A DNA stretch of 64,000 bases from Paenibacillus_E sp052115445 (GCF_052115445.1 NZ_JBFRGR010000001.1:589080-653079), one strand, 5' to 3'. Numbered from the stretch's first letter, positions 33,491-42,926 are shown. Notes: a model not told the origin generated them from the letters alone. A program made the numbers and translations.

Positions 33491-34794
33491 CGTGCCCCCT
33501 CCTCCTTACCTGACTCTTCCATCACAAGGATACGGTCCCATACGATCACCTTTCCGTTTTTGATGACCCCAAATGTATGATTAATCCCGAAATGATACGG
33601 CAAATATGCCAGATTCGGCGCATCAAATATGGTTAAATCCCCACGCTTTCCCACCGCAATCGAACCGATACTTTCCCCACGTCCGAGCGCGTTAGCCGCG
33701 TTGATTGTGCATGCTGTTAAAATCTCCTCCGGCGTCATCTTCAGGTTCAGCGATGCCAGCATCATGACGAGCTGGATCGACTCGGTCGGACAGGACCCTG
33801 GATTATAGTCCGTTGCGAGAGCCACCGGCAGTTCAAACGTATCGATCATATCGCGTGCTCGCGCATGTTTGGCCAAACCTAGGTTGAACGAAGTGCCCGG
33901 CAAGAGCACTGGAATCACGCCTTGTTCCGCCATGGCAGCGAAGCCTTTGTCGGTCGCTGCAAGCAAATGTTCAGCGGATATCGCACCGATTTCACCTGCC
34001 AGTTCCGATCCGCCAAGCGTTTCTATTTCGTCTGCATGTATTTTCGGAAGCAAACCGTACGCCCTACCTTTCAGCAGAATTCGGCGTGACTGCTCGACGG
34101 TAAATACACCCTTCTCACAAAACACATCGCAAAACTCCGCAATCTCCTCTTCCGCCACCATGGGAATCATTTCATTGACGATGAGGTCTATATATTCCTC
34201 GGTACGACCTTTATACGCCAGCGGCACCGCATGTGCCCCCATAAATGTCGAGACAATTTCGACTGGGTGATTATCGTTCAAATGTTTTGCCACACGCAGT
34301 TGCTTCAATTCATCTTCCAGGGTGAGTCCGTAGCCGCTTTTCGCCTCAACCGTCGTGACACCATTCAACAGCATCTCGTTCAAACTTCGATGCGCCTTAT
34401 CATAGAGCTCCTGCATACTCGCTGCGTGTGTACTTTGCACCGTGTTAAGAATGCCACCGCCCTGCGCCAAAATGTCCAAGTACGAGACACCCGACCGCTT
34501 CAGCGCCAGCTCATGTTCACGGGAACCGCCATGAACGAGATGGGTGTGCGGATCGACCAGCCCTGGCGTGACCATACGTCCACCAACATCGATGGTTTCT
34601 TCAATTTCTACGCTTGCAAGGAGACTCATGACGTCTCGTGCTGCTCCAAACGCCACGATTCTTCCTTCGCGAATAGCTATCGCCGCGTCCGTGATTACAT
34701 CGACTTCCTTCATTTGTTTCCCGCAGCGTGGTACATTCCCAGGAGGGGTAACCAAACGGCCAATCCCCGTAACGAGCACATCAATCCGCTCCAT
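33487..34794 (-). CDS. hutI: Imidazolonepropionase
   Basis: A 435-aa amidohydrolase that opens the imidazolone ring to give N-formimino-L-glutamate. The metal motif DPHTHLVHGG and later His and Asp ligands (KIHADEIE, ATDYNPGSCP) are present, as is the C-terminal amidohydrolase end (NHTFGVIKNGKVI). It starts 15 bases after the hutU stop. The cofactor is Zn or Fe. Length and motifs are normal. Confidence 0.95.
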   Translation of the reverse strand: MERIDVLVTGIGRLVTPPGNVPRCGKQMKEVDVITDAAIAIREGRIVAFGAARDVMSLLASVEIEETIDVGGRMVTPGLVDPHTHLVHGGSREHELALKRSGVSYLDILAQGGGILNTVQSTHAASMQELYDKAHRSLNEMLLNGVTTVEAKSGYGLTLEDELKQLRVAKHLNDNHPVEIVSTFMGAHAVPLAYKGRTEEYIDLIVNEMIPMVAEEEIAEFCDVFCEKGVFTVEQSRRILLKGRAYGLLPKIHADEIETLGGSELAGEIGAISAEHLLAATDKGFAAMAEQGVIPVLLPGTSFNLGLAKHARARDMIDTFELPVALATDYNPGSCPTESIQLVMMLASLNLKMTPEEILTACTINAANALGRGESIGSIAVGKRGDLTIFDAPNLAYLPYHFGINHTFGVIKNGKVIVWDRILVMEESGKEEGAR

Positions 34795-34809
34795 CTCCTC
34801 ACTCCTCCC

Positions 34810-36486
34810 TCACTGTCCCTGCTCACGCATCGGGATGCGAATGCCGTGCTTCTCCGCTGTCTCAATCGCTTCGTCGTAGCCCGCATCCACATGGCGGATA
34901 ACCCCCATGCCGGGATCAGAGGTTAGCACACTGCGGAGACGCTCATCTGCCCCATCCGTCCCGTCTGCTACGACCACCATCCCTGCGTGCAGCGAGTAGC
35001 CCATCCCGACGCCACCGCCATGATGGACAGAAACCCAAGAAGCTCCTGCAGACGTGTTGATCAACGCATTCAGGATCGCCCAGTCGCCAACGGCATCGGA
35101 ACCGTCTTTCATCGCTTCCGTTTCACGGTTTGGCGACGCGACGGAGCCACAATCTAAATGATCGCGACCGATCACAATCGGTGCTTTCAACTCGCCGGTT
35201 CTCACCATGTCGTTTAATGCTAGACCGAATTTTTCGCGTTCACCATAGCCTAACCAGCAAATACGCGCTGGGAGACCTTGGAACGCGACACGCTCACTTG
35301 CCATCGTAATCCATCGGCGCAGGTGATCATTTTCCGGGAACAGCTTCATCACAAGTTCGTCTGTTTTGCGAATGTCTTCCGGATCACCGGAGAGCGCTAC
35401 CCAGCGGAAAGGTCCTTTCCCTTCGCAAAAAAGCGGCCGGATATAAGCTGGAACGAAGCCGAGAAAATCGAAAGCATTGGCAACACCTTGGTCGAAGGCG
35501 ACTTGACGAATATTGTTGCCATAATCGAACACGACGGAGCCCATTTGCTGTAGGTCAAGCATCGCTTGCACATGGGTTGCCATACTGCTTTTCGAAAGCT
35601 TCACGTATTGCTCAGGGTCCTTCTCACGAAGCAACGCTGCTTCGGCCAACGTAAATCCAATTGGAATATAGCCAATTAGCGGGTCATGAGCCGACGTTTG
35701 ATCTGTCACGAAATGTGGCTTAATGCCGCGACGCACGAATTCGGGATATATGTCCGCAGCGTTACCTAGCAGACCGATGGCTAGCGGCTTATTCGCTTCC
35801 ATAGCTTTACTTGCCAGCTGCAATGCTTCATCCAGCGTTTCAGCTAGCACATCGCAGTAACGGGTTTGGATTCGGCGCTCAATCCGTATTCGGTCAACTT
35901 CAACTGCAATGACGACCCCCTCGTTCATGGTGACAGCTAACGGTTGAGCGCCGCCCATCCCGCCAAGGCCTGCGGTCAACGTCAATGTACCTTTGAGCGA
36001 ACCACCTGTATGTTGGCGGGCCGCTTCGGCAAAGGTTTCATACGTACCTTATAAAATCCCTTGCGTCCCGATGTAAATCCAGCTGCCCGCGGTCATTTGG
36101 CCGTACATCATCAGCCCCTTCTGCTCCAGCTCACGAAAATGCTCCCAATTCGCCCATTTGGGCACGAGTACAGAGTTAGAGAGCAGCACGCGTGGTGCCC
36201 GTTCATGGGTTCTGAAAACACCGACCGGTTTGCCGGATTGAATTAACAATGTTTCATCGCTTTCCAGGCGCTGCAATTCGCGGATGATGGCATCGAAGGA
36301 AGACCAGTTACGAGCCGCTTTGCCGATGCCGCCATACACAACGAGATCTTCCGGTCGTTCTGCGACATCCGGGTCAAGGTTATTCATCAACATACGCATA
36401 GCCGCTTCCTGTACCCAGCCTTTGCAAGTTAGATCAGTACCGCGAGGGGCGCGAATTTCTCGCTTCTGAGAATTGGCATTCATCAT
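34810..36486 (-). pseudogene. hutU: Urocanate hydratase interrupted by one in-frame TAA
   Basis: The full frame is 558 codons, normal for urocanase, but codon 146 is TAA (plus strand 36049-36051). The sequence around it reads GTQGIL-stop-GTYETFAEAAR. In known urocanases the position is Gln, so CAA to TAA is a single C-to-T change. Downstream sequence keeps full conservation: GLGGMGGAQPL, SAHDPLIGYIP, and the active-site Cys in HLDCGSV. Either a recent nonsense mutation or a base error in the draft sequence could explain it. If real, histidine breakdown stops at urocanate, because HutH is intact. A restart at ATG 35985 would make only the C-terminal 391 residues. Confidence 0.85.
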
Positions 36487-36503
36487 AGTGATCTCCTCTC
36501 ATG

Positions 36504-38072
36504 TCAAAATAGCGTGCCAGTCACAGCCTCAACCGCTTGTAGCCACTCGCCTTCCAGTAAAGCAGTCGCCACGCTTTCAATATCACGGGAAGTAGAGCGG
36601 TCCTCCACAACAGGGGGAACGAGCGCCCTCAGCTTGTCGTACAGAATCCGAGTCGCCGGAGCAAGGCCCTCAGCCCCTACAAATTCAGCAGCTTCCGCTG
36701 CACAAATCAACTCGATCGCCAGCACCTTGGACACGTTGTCGATGACCTGAGCGGCATGGCGCGCTGCTGTTGTTCCCATCGACACATGGTCCTCCTGGTT
36801 CGCTGAAGACGGTATCGAGTCCACGCTTGATGGGTGCGCCAGCACTTTATTTTCCGAAACGATTGATGCACTTACATATTGCGCGATCATCATGCCCGAA
36901 TTCATCCCTGGATGATGGCTCAAAAATGCAGGAAGTCCACCTGAAAGCGCTGGATTTACCAGTCTTTCAGTACGGCGTTCCGAAATGTTCGCGAGCTCGC
37001 TCATGCCGATTTCCAGAAAATCCATCGCGAATGCGATCGGCTGACCATGGAAATTACCGCCGGAGATGACGAGACCTTTCTCCACGAATAGCAACGGATT
37101 GTCGGTCGCAGCGTTCAATTCTATTGCAATCTTATCCTGTACATAGGCAANAACTTGGCGTGTCGCACCATGCACTTGGGGCAGACAACGCAGTGAGTAA
37201 GCGTCTTGTACGCGAAGCTCTCCTTGGCGTGTCGTCAACTTGCTGCCTTTCAGAAGGTTGCACAAGTTCTTCGCTACGCCGATCTGTTCTGGATAAGGGC
37301 GTACCTGATGCACCTCTTCCGCAAAAGCTTCAGGAATACCGCGCAAGCATTCAACTGTCAGTGATGCGATCACATCTGCGATTTTCGCAAGTCGTTGTGA
37401 GTTGATAAGCGCCAGCGTACCAATGGATGTCATGATCTGTGTGCCGTTAATAAGTGCTAGCCCCTCTTTTGCCTGTAAGCTGATCGGTTTGAGGCCTGCT
37501 TTTGCGAGCGCTTTCTCACCCGACAGCCGTTCACCTTGGTAAAATGCCTCCCCCTCGCCCATCAGAACCAGTGCCAAATGTGACAGCGGAGCCAAGTCCC
37601 CGCTAGCACCAAGTGAGCCTTGTTCTGGCACGACGGGATGTACGCCACGGTTAATGCAGTCGATCAACAGCTGCAGTGTTTCGGGACGAATGCCGGAATG
37701 TCCTTTGGCCAGCGCGTTTGCGCGCAGCAGCATCAATGCGCGAACCGTAGGTTCCGGCAGCGGTCTGCCGACGGCGCAGGCATGGCTGCGGATCAGGTTA
37801 ACCTGCAGCTGGACAGCGTCTTGCGGTGAAATCGTCACGTCGCTGAATTTGCCGAACCCCGTCGTGACCCCATAGACCACTTGGCCAGTTGCAACCAGTT
37901 CCTCCACCATGTTGCGGCACGCAATCACACGCTGGTGCGCCTGTTCATCTAGTCGGACCGGCACATGATCATAAACAACCGCCGCGACTAACTCAGGTAT
38001 CAATTGCTCCCCGTTTACTAACACTGGGATCGCTTCTAGGCTATTTTCCTGCTGTTTGTATACCGTCGCCAT
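36504..38072 (-). CDS. hutH: Histidine ammonia-lyase
   Basis: A 522-aa enzyme that converts histidine to trans-urocanate and ammonia. The autocatalytic MIO cofactor triad Ala-Ser-Gly is visible in GSLGASGDLAPLSH. Tyr and Asn residues of the active site lie in VVYGVTTGFGKF and LINGTQ. An N at 37151 makes one residue unknown. It is the first gene of hutHUIG and follows an unusual leader with tandem repeats, a short ORF and a hairpin. A ribosome site GGAAGGAG lies 11 bases upstream of ATG. Confidence 0.95.
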   Translation of the reverse strand: MATVYKQQENSLEAIPVLVNGEQLIPELVAAVVYDHVPVRLDEQAHQRVIACRNMVEELVATGQVVYGVTTGFGKFSDVTISPQDAVQLQVNLIRSHACAVGRPLPEPTVRALMLLRANALAKGHSGIRPETLQLLIDCINRGVHPVVPEQGSLGASGDLAPLSHLALVLMGEGEAFYQGERLSGEKALAKAGLKPISLQAKEGLALINGTQIMTSIGTLALINSQRLAKIADVIASLTVECLRGIPEAFAEEVHQVRPYPEQIGVAKNLCNLLKGSKLTTRQGELRVQDAYSLRCLPQVHGATRQVXAYVQDKIAIELNAATDNPLLFVEKGLVISGGNFHGQPIAFAMDFLEIGMSELANISERRTERLVNPALSGGLPAFLSHHPGMNSGMMIAQYVSASIVSENKVLAHPSSVDSIPSSANQEDHVSMGTTAARHAAQVIDNVSKVLAIELICAAEAAEFVGAEGLAPATRILYDKLRALVPPVVEDRSTSRDIESVATALLEGEWLQAVEAVTGTLF

Positions 38073-38100
38073 GACAACTCAGACTCCTTCCTTTCTCGCT

Positions 38101-38211
38101 TTACCAAAAGAAAGGGACCGTACGGAAGTTATTAACTTCCATACAGCCCCTTTTTTTAAATAAGAGGGTTATATGCGATTGTTCGGTATCAAGCTCCAGC
38201 CGATCCTTCAT
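38101..38211 (-). CDS. 36-codon open frame in the hut leader
   Basis: MKDRLELDTEQSHITLLFKK opens the frame, which ends NFRTVPFFW-TAA 28 bases before hutH. A weak ribosome site GGTGAT precedes ATG 38211. It overlaps a hairpin at 38112-38157. It could be a leader peptide that affects hairpin folding, but it contains only one His, which argues against a classical histidine attenuator. Confidence 0.3.
   Translation of the reverse strand: MKDRLELDTEQSHITLLFKKRGCMEVNNFRTVPFFW
38112..38157. terminator. Hairpin with flanking T-tracts in the hut leader
   Basis: GGGACCGTACGGAAGTT (38114-38130) pairs with AACTTCCATACAGCCCC (38134-38150) with about two mismatches. T7 follows on the plus strand, and TTTCTTTT follows on the minus strand. 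In the minus direction it lies between the hut promoter region and hutH, so it may be an attenuator of the operon. No HutP gene is nearby. Confidence 0.55.
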
Positions 38212-38245
38212 CGCTATCACCACTTTATCGTTTATTCTGTTTTTG

Positions 38246-38265
38246 CCTAATCTTACCTAATCTTA
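38246..38265. repeat. Perfect tandem 10-base repeat in the hut promoter
   Basis: CCTAATCTTA occurs twice in a row with no spacer. It lies directly downstream of a candidate minus-strand -10, so a protein bound here would overlap the transcription start. Confidence 0.6.
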
Positions 38266-38294
38266 TTTTCACACGCTGGTTCGCGAGCTGTCAA
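38265..38294 (-). promoter_or_regulatory. Candidate sigma-A promoter of the hut operon
   Basis: On the minus strand a perfect -35 TTGACA (38289-38294) is followed after 18 bases by GAAAAT (38265-38270), which matches TATAAT at four of six positions. The start would fall inside the tandem repeat. Confidence 0.45.
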
Positions 38295-38341
38295 GATGGC
38301 TATAAGCCCAGTTGTCGCCGCTAGTCTTGTCGATTTTCGTA

Positions 38342-39202
38342 TCACCGCTTAAGGATCGGCTTCAATTGGGCAATGATGTCTTCCATCTGCTTCGAGCATT
38401 GCTCGTACATTTCCTTAGCCTGTTTATTCTTCGTGGACAGTCCATACAACATTAAGTCACCTTCGCATTTTTTTAATGTTGCAAATAGTGTAGCTTTTTC
38501 CTGTGGGACCGGAACCATGATTTTGTCATCATACAAATCCACAAACAGTTGGCCGTAGGAATCTACTTGACCTAGAAATACATTTTCAACTGTAACACCT
38601 ATTTTAACTAATTCGGTATTCAACCATGCTCTGCTATAACCTAGTGTAGCCAATGATTCATCCATGATGACACCATCCATGATCACCGCTTGGGGCTCTT
38701 TCTCTGGTGCAACCTTAATGCCTAAATGTTTGGGAGTCAACGGTAAATTCTCTCGCGTTAACAGGACATTAATCTCTCCGCTTGGTTCCATTATAGCAAA
38801 CTCGACATCAGCAACTTTAAATACCGACCTCTTGCGCAATTGCTCCATGAGTTCATCTGTGGTAAGGCGTTCTTTCTTTAAATTATCTTCCATAATCTTG
38901 CCTTCACGAATGAGTATAGTTCCTTTACTATCAATGAAATCCCGCGCTTTTTTACTTTTCATCTGCAGAAACTCAATGCCTAACGTACAAGTCACCCATA
39001 CACCAAGAGAGACCAACCCCAGATACCATTTCGTATCGATGTCCAGCGATATGGACGCCGCGAGATTACCAATTGAGATCCCGGTTATGTATTCGAAGAA
39101 GGATAGCTGGGTCACTTGCCTTTTACCTAACAGCTTAGTCATAAAGAACAGAACCACAATTGATAAAAATGTGCGTAAAACAATTTCAACCCAATCTAAC
39201 AC
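38342..39202 (-). CDS. DUF421 membrane protein (YetF family)
   Basis: A 286-aa protein with about three membrane helices in the first 85 residues (FLSIVVLFFMTKLLG, then ITGISIGNLAASI, then WYLGLVSLGVWVTCTLGIEF) and two cytoplasmic DUF421/YetF-type domains with KGTILIREGKIM and LRKRSVFKVADVEFAI. The start is GTG 39202 with AGGAGG seven bases upstream. Paralogues are common in spore formers and some affect germination, but the function is unknown. It is monocistronic and upstream of, but separate from, the hut operon. Confidence 0.88.
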   Translation of the reverse strand: MLDWVEIVLRTFLSIVVLFFMTKLLGKRQVTQLSFFEYITGISIGNLAASISLDIDTKWYLGLVSLGVWVTCTLGIEFLQMKSKKARDFIDSKGTILIREGKIMEDNLKKERLTTDELMEQLRKRSVFKVADVEFAIMEPSGEINVLLTRENLPLTPKHLGIKVAPEKEPQAVIMDGVIMDESLATLGYSRAWLNTELVKIGVTVENVFLGQVDSYGQLFVDLYDDKIMVPVPQEKATLFATLKKCEGDLMLYGLSTKNKQAKEMYEQCSKQMEDIIAQLKPILKR

Positions 39203-39298
39203 ATGGGATCCTCCTCAGTATCAAATAAATTCCAATTGTATTCAATTGTTTGTTGAATGCGTGAAATTTATTCAAATAAAAGGAAATTATTCCAATGC

Positions 39299-39629
39299 TT
39301 ATATGAGCGAAAGAACCAGCTCTATGGCGAGCTGGCAGTTTCCCATCTGCCCGGTCTTAATATCGAATTCCCAAAAAAGCCATGGGCAATGCACGATCCC
39401 CCCTTCCCGTTCAAAGCAATACTCTTCACCAGGGCCGTTCGATGTGATGAAAGCCGTCGTAATCCCTTGCCTTCGCATAACGACGCACTCTGATGCGGAC
39501 AGAGATTGCGAATGGCGTAATATTCTCCGCCCAAATTGTATTCGCCAACGCTCCGCCCACCAGCTTCGATGATCTTCTTTAATCTTGGCGTAAGCTCAGC
39601 AATCGTCCCTCCCACATAACGACATTCAT
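39299..39629 (-). pseudogene. Decayed Rieske [2Fe-2S] protein gene
   Basis: The first cluster motif (NLCPHQSASLCEG) is intact, but the reading frame is broken. ATG 39629 reads MNVV and needs one extra base to join VGGTIAELT. A second one-base loss near GEGKG shifts the frame before PGEEYCFEREGGIVHCPW. The second motif reads CPWLFWEF, where the cluster His of CPWHGWEF is replaced. The C-terminus after DIKTG is also lost. Proteins of this family carry electrons for ring-hydroxylating or similar oxygenases and are about 110-150 aa. Confidence 0.8.
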
Positions 39630-39706
39630 CCAGAAACTATCCGGGAGTGGATTAGGGAGCACCGTGACACCATCTAATCGCTAAATATAAGGGAATATGG
39701 CAACAT

Positions 39707-39727
39707 TAACTGTATTTTTTACAGTTA
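39707..39727. repeat. Small inverted repeat of the AACTG type
   Basis: TAACTGT and ACAGTTA face each other across seven bases. The words match the dispersed intergenic family, in a minimal form. Confidence 0.35.
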
Positions 39728-39743
39728 TTCGATGCAACTAACA

Positions 39744-39781
39744 AAAGTCCGCTGCCTCCCAATCAGGAGACAGCGGACTTT
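39744..39781 (-). terminator. Terminator of the GH88 transport operon
   Basis: Perfect 11-base outer arms AAAGTCCGCTG and CAGCGGACTTT, with further pairing CTCC/GGAG inside. The minus strand ends CGGACTTTTG. Confidence 0.88.
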
Positions 39782-39792
39782 CACTTCCTACA

Positions 39793-40929
39793 TTAATTTA
39801 ATTCCCTTTCATACCAATACCCCGGAACCCCACGAACAAGCCGCATTAACGCCTCCATGTAGAAGTAATCTCCCCATATGACGAAGTCATCTGGCGACAT
39901 GCCTCCTCGTACATGGTAGGAACCATGCCGTAGCAAGCCTTCTTCATCTGGATCGTCGCTCGTAAAGTAGTTCTCCGTCAGTGACTTCATGCAGCGATTC
40001 ACCGCTTTTTCGAATCGCTCGCGATCTGGGTCTCCTTCCGGCAAGCAGTCCACGAGCTCCAACATACCGCAGCAAGCAATCGCCGTAGCCGAGCTGTCCC
40101 GTGGCGTTCCCGCGTCAATCGGTACGTCAAAGTCCCAATACGTCACCTGATCCGCTGGAAGACGCGAGATGAAATAATTGGCCATTCGGCGCGATACTTC
40201 CAGATACACCGGATTCTTCGTATATTTATACGAAAGAATAAATCCGTATATGCCCCAAGCTTGTCCACGCGTCCACGTTGAACCGTCATTATAGCCCTGG
40301 TGCGTACCGCCCCCAACCGGCTCACCGTTCTCCTGGTCAAAATAGAAGGTATGATACGAGGAATCATCCCCACGTACAAGATATCGCCGGCTTTTCTCTG
40401 CATGGGCAAGTGCAACTTCTAAGTACATCTGATTACCCGTCTTTTCATATGCCCAGTACAAAAGCGGAATGTTCAGCAGGCAGTCGATGATGATGCGACC
40501 GCCATTCTTGGGATCGCCAGCAGGTCCCCAAGCCTGAATGTATCCTCCAGCTGGACGCCATCTTTTCACGAGTATATCCGCTGCTTCCAGCCCCAGCACC
40601 TTGGCCTCTTCCTCACCTTCCAGCATCCACCACGCCACCGCTGACGGCAAATAGAGAAAGCCAATATCATGGTGATCCAACACCTTGAACGTATCCAGCC
40701 GTTGACGGAAGCTATGCACAGTACGCACTGCAGCATCCCTGAACGTCTGGTCTCCAGTCGCTTCATAGCTGAGCCAAAGCATTCCTGACCAGAAACCCTC
40801 AGTCCAGTCCTGGTGATCACTCCTTTTATAATCGCCGCCATCAAGTCCCGTCCAAGGGAAAAGATTCTCGAATTTATCTATATTTCGCCGTGTTTTCTCC
40901 ACAGCATGCGTTAACGCTTCTACCCACAT
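39793..40929 (-). CDS. Glycoside hydrolase family 88 (unsaturated glucuronyl hydrolase)
   Basis: A 378-aa cytosolic (alpha/alpha)6-barrel enzyme that hydrolyses unsaturated glucuronic acid from the end of lyase products. The two catalytic aspartates fall at Asp88 (DHHDIGFLY) and Asp149 (IIIDCLLNIPLL), the same numbers as in the well-studied Bacillus sp. GL1 enzyme, which is also about 377 aa. ATG 40929 is chosen because GGGGTG gives correct spacing only to it. It is the last gene of the permease/binding-protein operon, next to the family 8 lyase, so it would complete degradation of imported disaccharides. Confidence 0.93.
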   Translation of the reverse strand: MWVEALTHAVEKTRRNIDKFENLFPWTGLDGGDYKRSDHQDWTEGFWSGMLWLSYEATGDQTFRDAAVRTVHSFRQRLDTFKVLDHHDIGFLYLPSAVAWWMLEGEEEAKVLGLEAADILVKRWRPAGGYIQAWGPAGDPKNGGRIIIDCLLNIPLLYWAYEKTGNQMYLEVALAHAEKSRRYLVRGDDSSYHTFYFDQENGEPVGGGTHQGYNDGSTWTRGQAWGIYGFILSYKYTKNPVYLEVSRRMANYFISRLPADQVTYWDFDVPIDAGTPRDSSATAIACCGMLELVDCLPEGDPDRERFEKAVNRCMKSLTENYFTSDDPDEEGLLRHGSYHVRGGMSPDDFVIWGDYFYMEALMRLVRGVPGYWYERELN

Positions 40930-40961
40930 CGTCAAGCACCCCTTTTCAATGGATTAAACAA

Positions 40962-41840
40962 CTACCCTTTCACAGCCCCAACCATAACGCCCTTAATGAA
41001 GAAACGCTGAAGGAACGGATACACACAAAGGATAGGTAAGGTCGCTACGACAATCGTAGCGTATTTGATCGTCTCCCCAATCTGGAACATATCGCCTCCC
41101 GTCCCTGAGGACATGCTGTCGGTTGAGTTGGAAATGAGGATTTCACGCAAAATAATTTGCAGCGGAAACAGCTCCCGATCTTTAAGAAAAATTGAAGCGT
41201 AGAACCACCCATTCCATTTGTCGACTGCATAATACAAAGCAATTACAGCAAGTGTAGGCAAGGACAGCGGGATAATAATGCGGAATAACAGNACAAAATG
41301 ATTCGCCCCATCGATCTTCGCCGACTCCTCCAAGGCATCCGGAATGGAGGCAAACGCCGTCCGCATGATAATCAGATTGAATGTACTAACAGCAAAAGGT
41401 ATGATCACGGACCACAGCGAGTCCAGCAGACCTACGCCTTTGACAATGAGATACATTGGGATCAACCCACCGCTGAAGAACATCGTAAATAAAATGGCGA
41501 ACATGATCCATTTGTTCCAGAACACGTTTTTGCGGGAAAGCACGAAAGCGCCAAGTGCTGTCAAAAGTAGATTAAAGGCAACACCAACAATCACGATAAA
41601 CAATGTATTTCCGTACCCAACGATAATCGCGGAATTTGAAAAAACGAGTTTATAAGCCTCCAAGTTAAAACCAAGCGGCCGCCATAATATCCCTTCATGG
41701 GCCACAATTTGATCGGCGTCGCTGAAAGAGGCGAAAAGCACATGAAGCAGCGGGTAAATCGTGGCCGCCATTAACAAGGTCAACACAGTATAGATGACGG
41801 CATTAAAAATCCGCTCTTCCCACTTCGATTGGATGGACAT
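40962..41840 (-). CDS. Carbohydrate ABC transporter permease (YtcP/LplC type)
   Basis: A 292-aa inner-membrane protein with about six helices. The EAA loop reads LEESAKIDGANHF with an N-derived unknown residue after it (N at 41292), then RIIIPLSLPTL. The C-terminus RFFIKGVMVGAVKG is typical of this Paenibacillus-rich group. AAGGTAG precedes ATG. It follows the LplB-type permease by 54 bases and is followed by GH88, so its likely cargo is unsaturated uronic oligosaccharide. Confidence 0.93.
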   Translation of the reverse strand: MSIQSKWEERIFNAVIYTVLTLLMAATIYPLLHVLFASFSDADQIVAHEGILWRPLGFNLEAYKLVFSNSAIIVGYGNTLFIVIVGVAFNLLLTALGAFVLSRKNVFWNKWIMFAILFTMFFSGGLIPMYLIVKGVGLLDSLWSVIIPFAVSTFNLIIMRTAFASIPDALEESAKIDGANHFXLLFRIIIPLSLPTLAVIALYYAVDKWNGWFYASIFLKDRELFPLQIILREILISNSTDSMSSGTGGDMFQIGETIKYATIVVATLPILCVYPFLQRFFIKGVMVGAVKG

Positions 41841-41894
41841 CCGGGCACTACCTTTCTTTGTAAAATCAAACCAAACAGCAACCTGCCTGGCAAG

Positions 41895-42860
41895 TTACCA
41901 TAAACTATTGTCAGTCACTTTCTTACTAAATCGGTTCGCCGCTATAAGCAGCAACAAATTCAGAACAGAATTAAACAATCCGACAGCCGAGCTGTAGCTC
42001 CAGTTAAATTCAAGTAAACCTTTACGATACACAAAGGAAGAAATGACGTCTGAAGTCTCGTACACGACTGGATTGTACAACAGAATAATTTTTTCAAAAC
42101 CGACATTCAACAAATTCCCGGACCGCAGAATAAACATAATGACAATGACTGGCAATATACCCGGCAGGGTAATGTTCCGTATCTGCTGCATGCGGGACGC
42201 ACCATCGATACGCGCCGCCTCGTACTGCTCCTGATCAATGCTCGTGAGCGCAGCCATATAAATAATGGATTCCCAGCCGATACGTTGCCAAATATCCGAG
42301 ATCACATAGAGGGATCGGAATAGTTCCGGCTTTTGCAGCATCGCCTGACCATCCGTACCCATCACCGAAACGAAAAATGTATTAATAAAGCCGCCACTGT
42401 TCGTAAAGTCCTTAATCATCCCGCAGATGACGATCATCGAAATGAAATAAGGCATGTACGTAATGGACTGTGCTGTCTTTTTNAAAGTTTTGTTTTTCAC
42501 TTCATTCAGAAGCAGGGCGAGCAGAATCGGCATCGGAAATTCAAACAAAAGCGAGTACAAGCTAATGAGAATCGTATTTTTAAAAATACGCCAAAAATAA
42601 TAGCTATTAAAGAAGCTCTCAAAATGGGCAAATCCGACCCATGGACTGTCCAAAATGCCTTTCATCGGCGAGTAATTTTTGAAGGCGATCATTGCTCCGT
42701 ACATTGGGGCATAGTGAAACAAGACGTAATAAGCAAGCACGGGTAAAATCATCAGATACAAATATTTATTCGTAATAAAATCTTTCGCAACGGTTCTACG
42801 TAAGGAACCGGCACGGGACGGAGCAACGGGGGCAGCAGTAGTCTGCAGGTTCCGGTTCAT
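41895..42860 (-). CDS. Carbohydrate ABC transporter permease (LplB type)
   Basis: A 321-aa membrane permease. A cytoplasmic N-terminus rich in Ala/Arg precedes six helices (ITNKYLYLMILPVLAYYVLF first). The LplB signatures YGAMIAFKNYSPMKGI and EAARIDGASRMQQIRNITLP are present. An N at 42483 leaves one residue unknown. AAGGAGATC lies eight bases before ATG. With its neighbour it forms the channel for the solute-binding protein encoded upstream. The ATPase must come from elsewhere in the genome. Confidence 0.93.
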   Translation of the reverse strand: MNRNLQTTAAPVAPSRAGSLRRTVAKDFITNKYLYLMILPVLAYYVLFHYAPMYGAMIAFKNYSPMKGILDSPWVGFAHFESFFNSYYFWRIFKNTILISLYSLLFEFPMPILLALLLNEVKNKTXKKTAQSITYMPYFISMIVICGMIKDFTNSGGFINTFFVSVMGTDGQAMLQKPELFRSLYVISDIWQRIGWESIIYMAALTSIDQEQYEAARIDGASRMQQIRNITLPGILPVIVIMFILRSGNLLNVGFEKIILLYNPVVYETSDVISSFVYRKGLLEFNWSYSSAVGLFNSVLNLLLLIAANRFSKKVTDNSLW

Positions 42861-42886
42861 GCACAGATCTCCTTTATTTATAAGTG

Positions 42887-42926
42887 AGGAGAGGCTTTGA
42901 TTTTGATGAAAGTCATCGCCTCTCCT
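42887..42926 (-). terminator. Intercistronic hairpin between binding-protein and permease genes
   Basis: Perfect 9-base arms AGGAGAGGC and GCCTCTCCT with a 22-base loop and no T-run. Such hairpins commonly stabilise or enrich the binding-protein mRNA over the permease part. Confidence 0.6.

Noticed and set aside
34231..34926. Long plus-strand open frame of 231 codons opposite hutI and hutU
   Set aside because: It mirrors conserved coding sequence on the other strand, crosses the hutI/hutU junction, and shows no recognisable protein family or ribosome site.
38101..38211. Classical histidine leader-peptide attenuator
   Set aside because: The 36-codon frame contains only one His codon, whereas such leaders carry several in a row.
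38664..39572. Plus-strand open frame of 302 codons opposite the DUF421 and Rieske genes
   Set aside because: It is antisense to a clear DUF421 protein and the Rieske remnant, has low-complexity Ser/Ile/Arg-rich sequence, and has no homology that I recognise.
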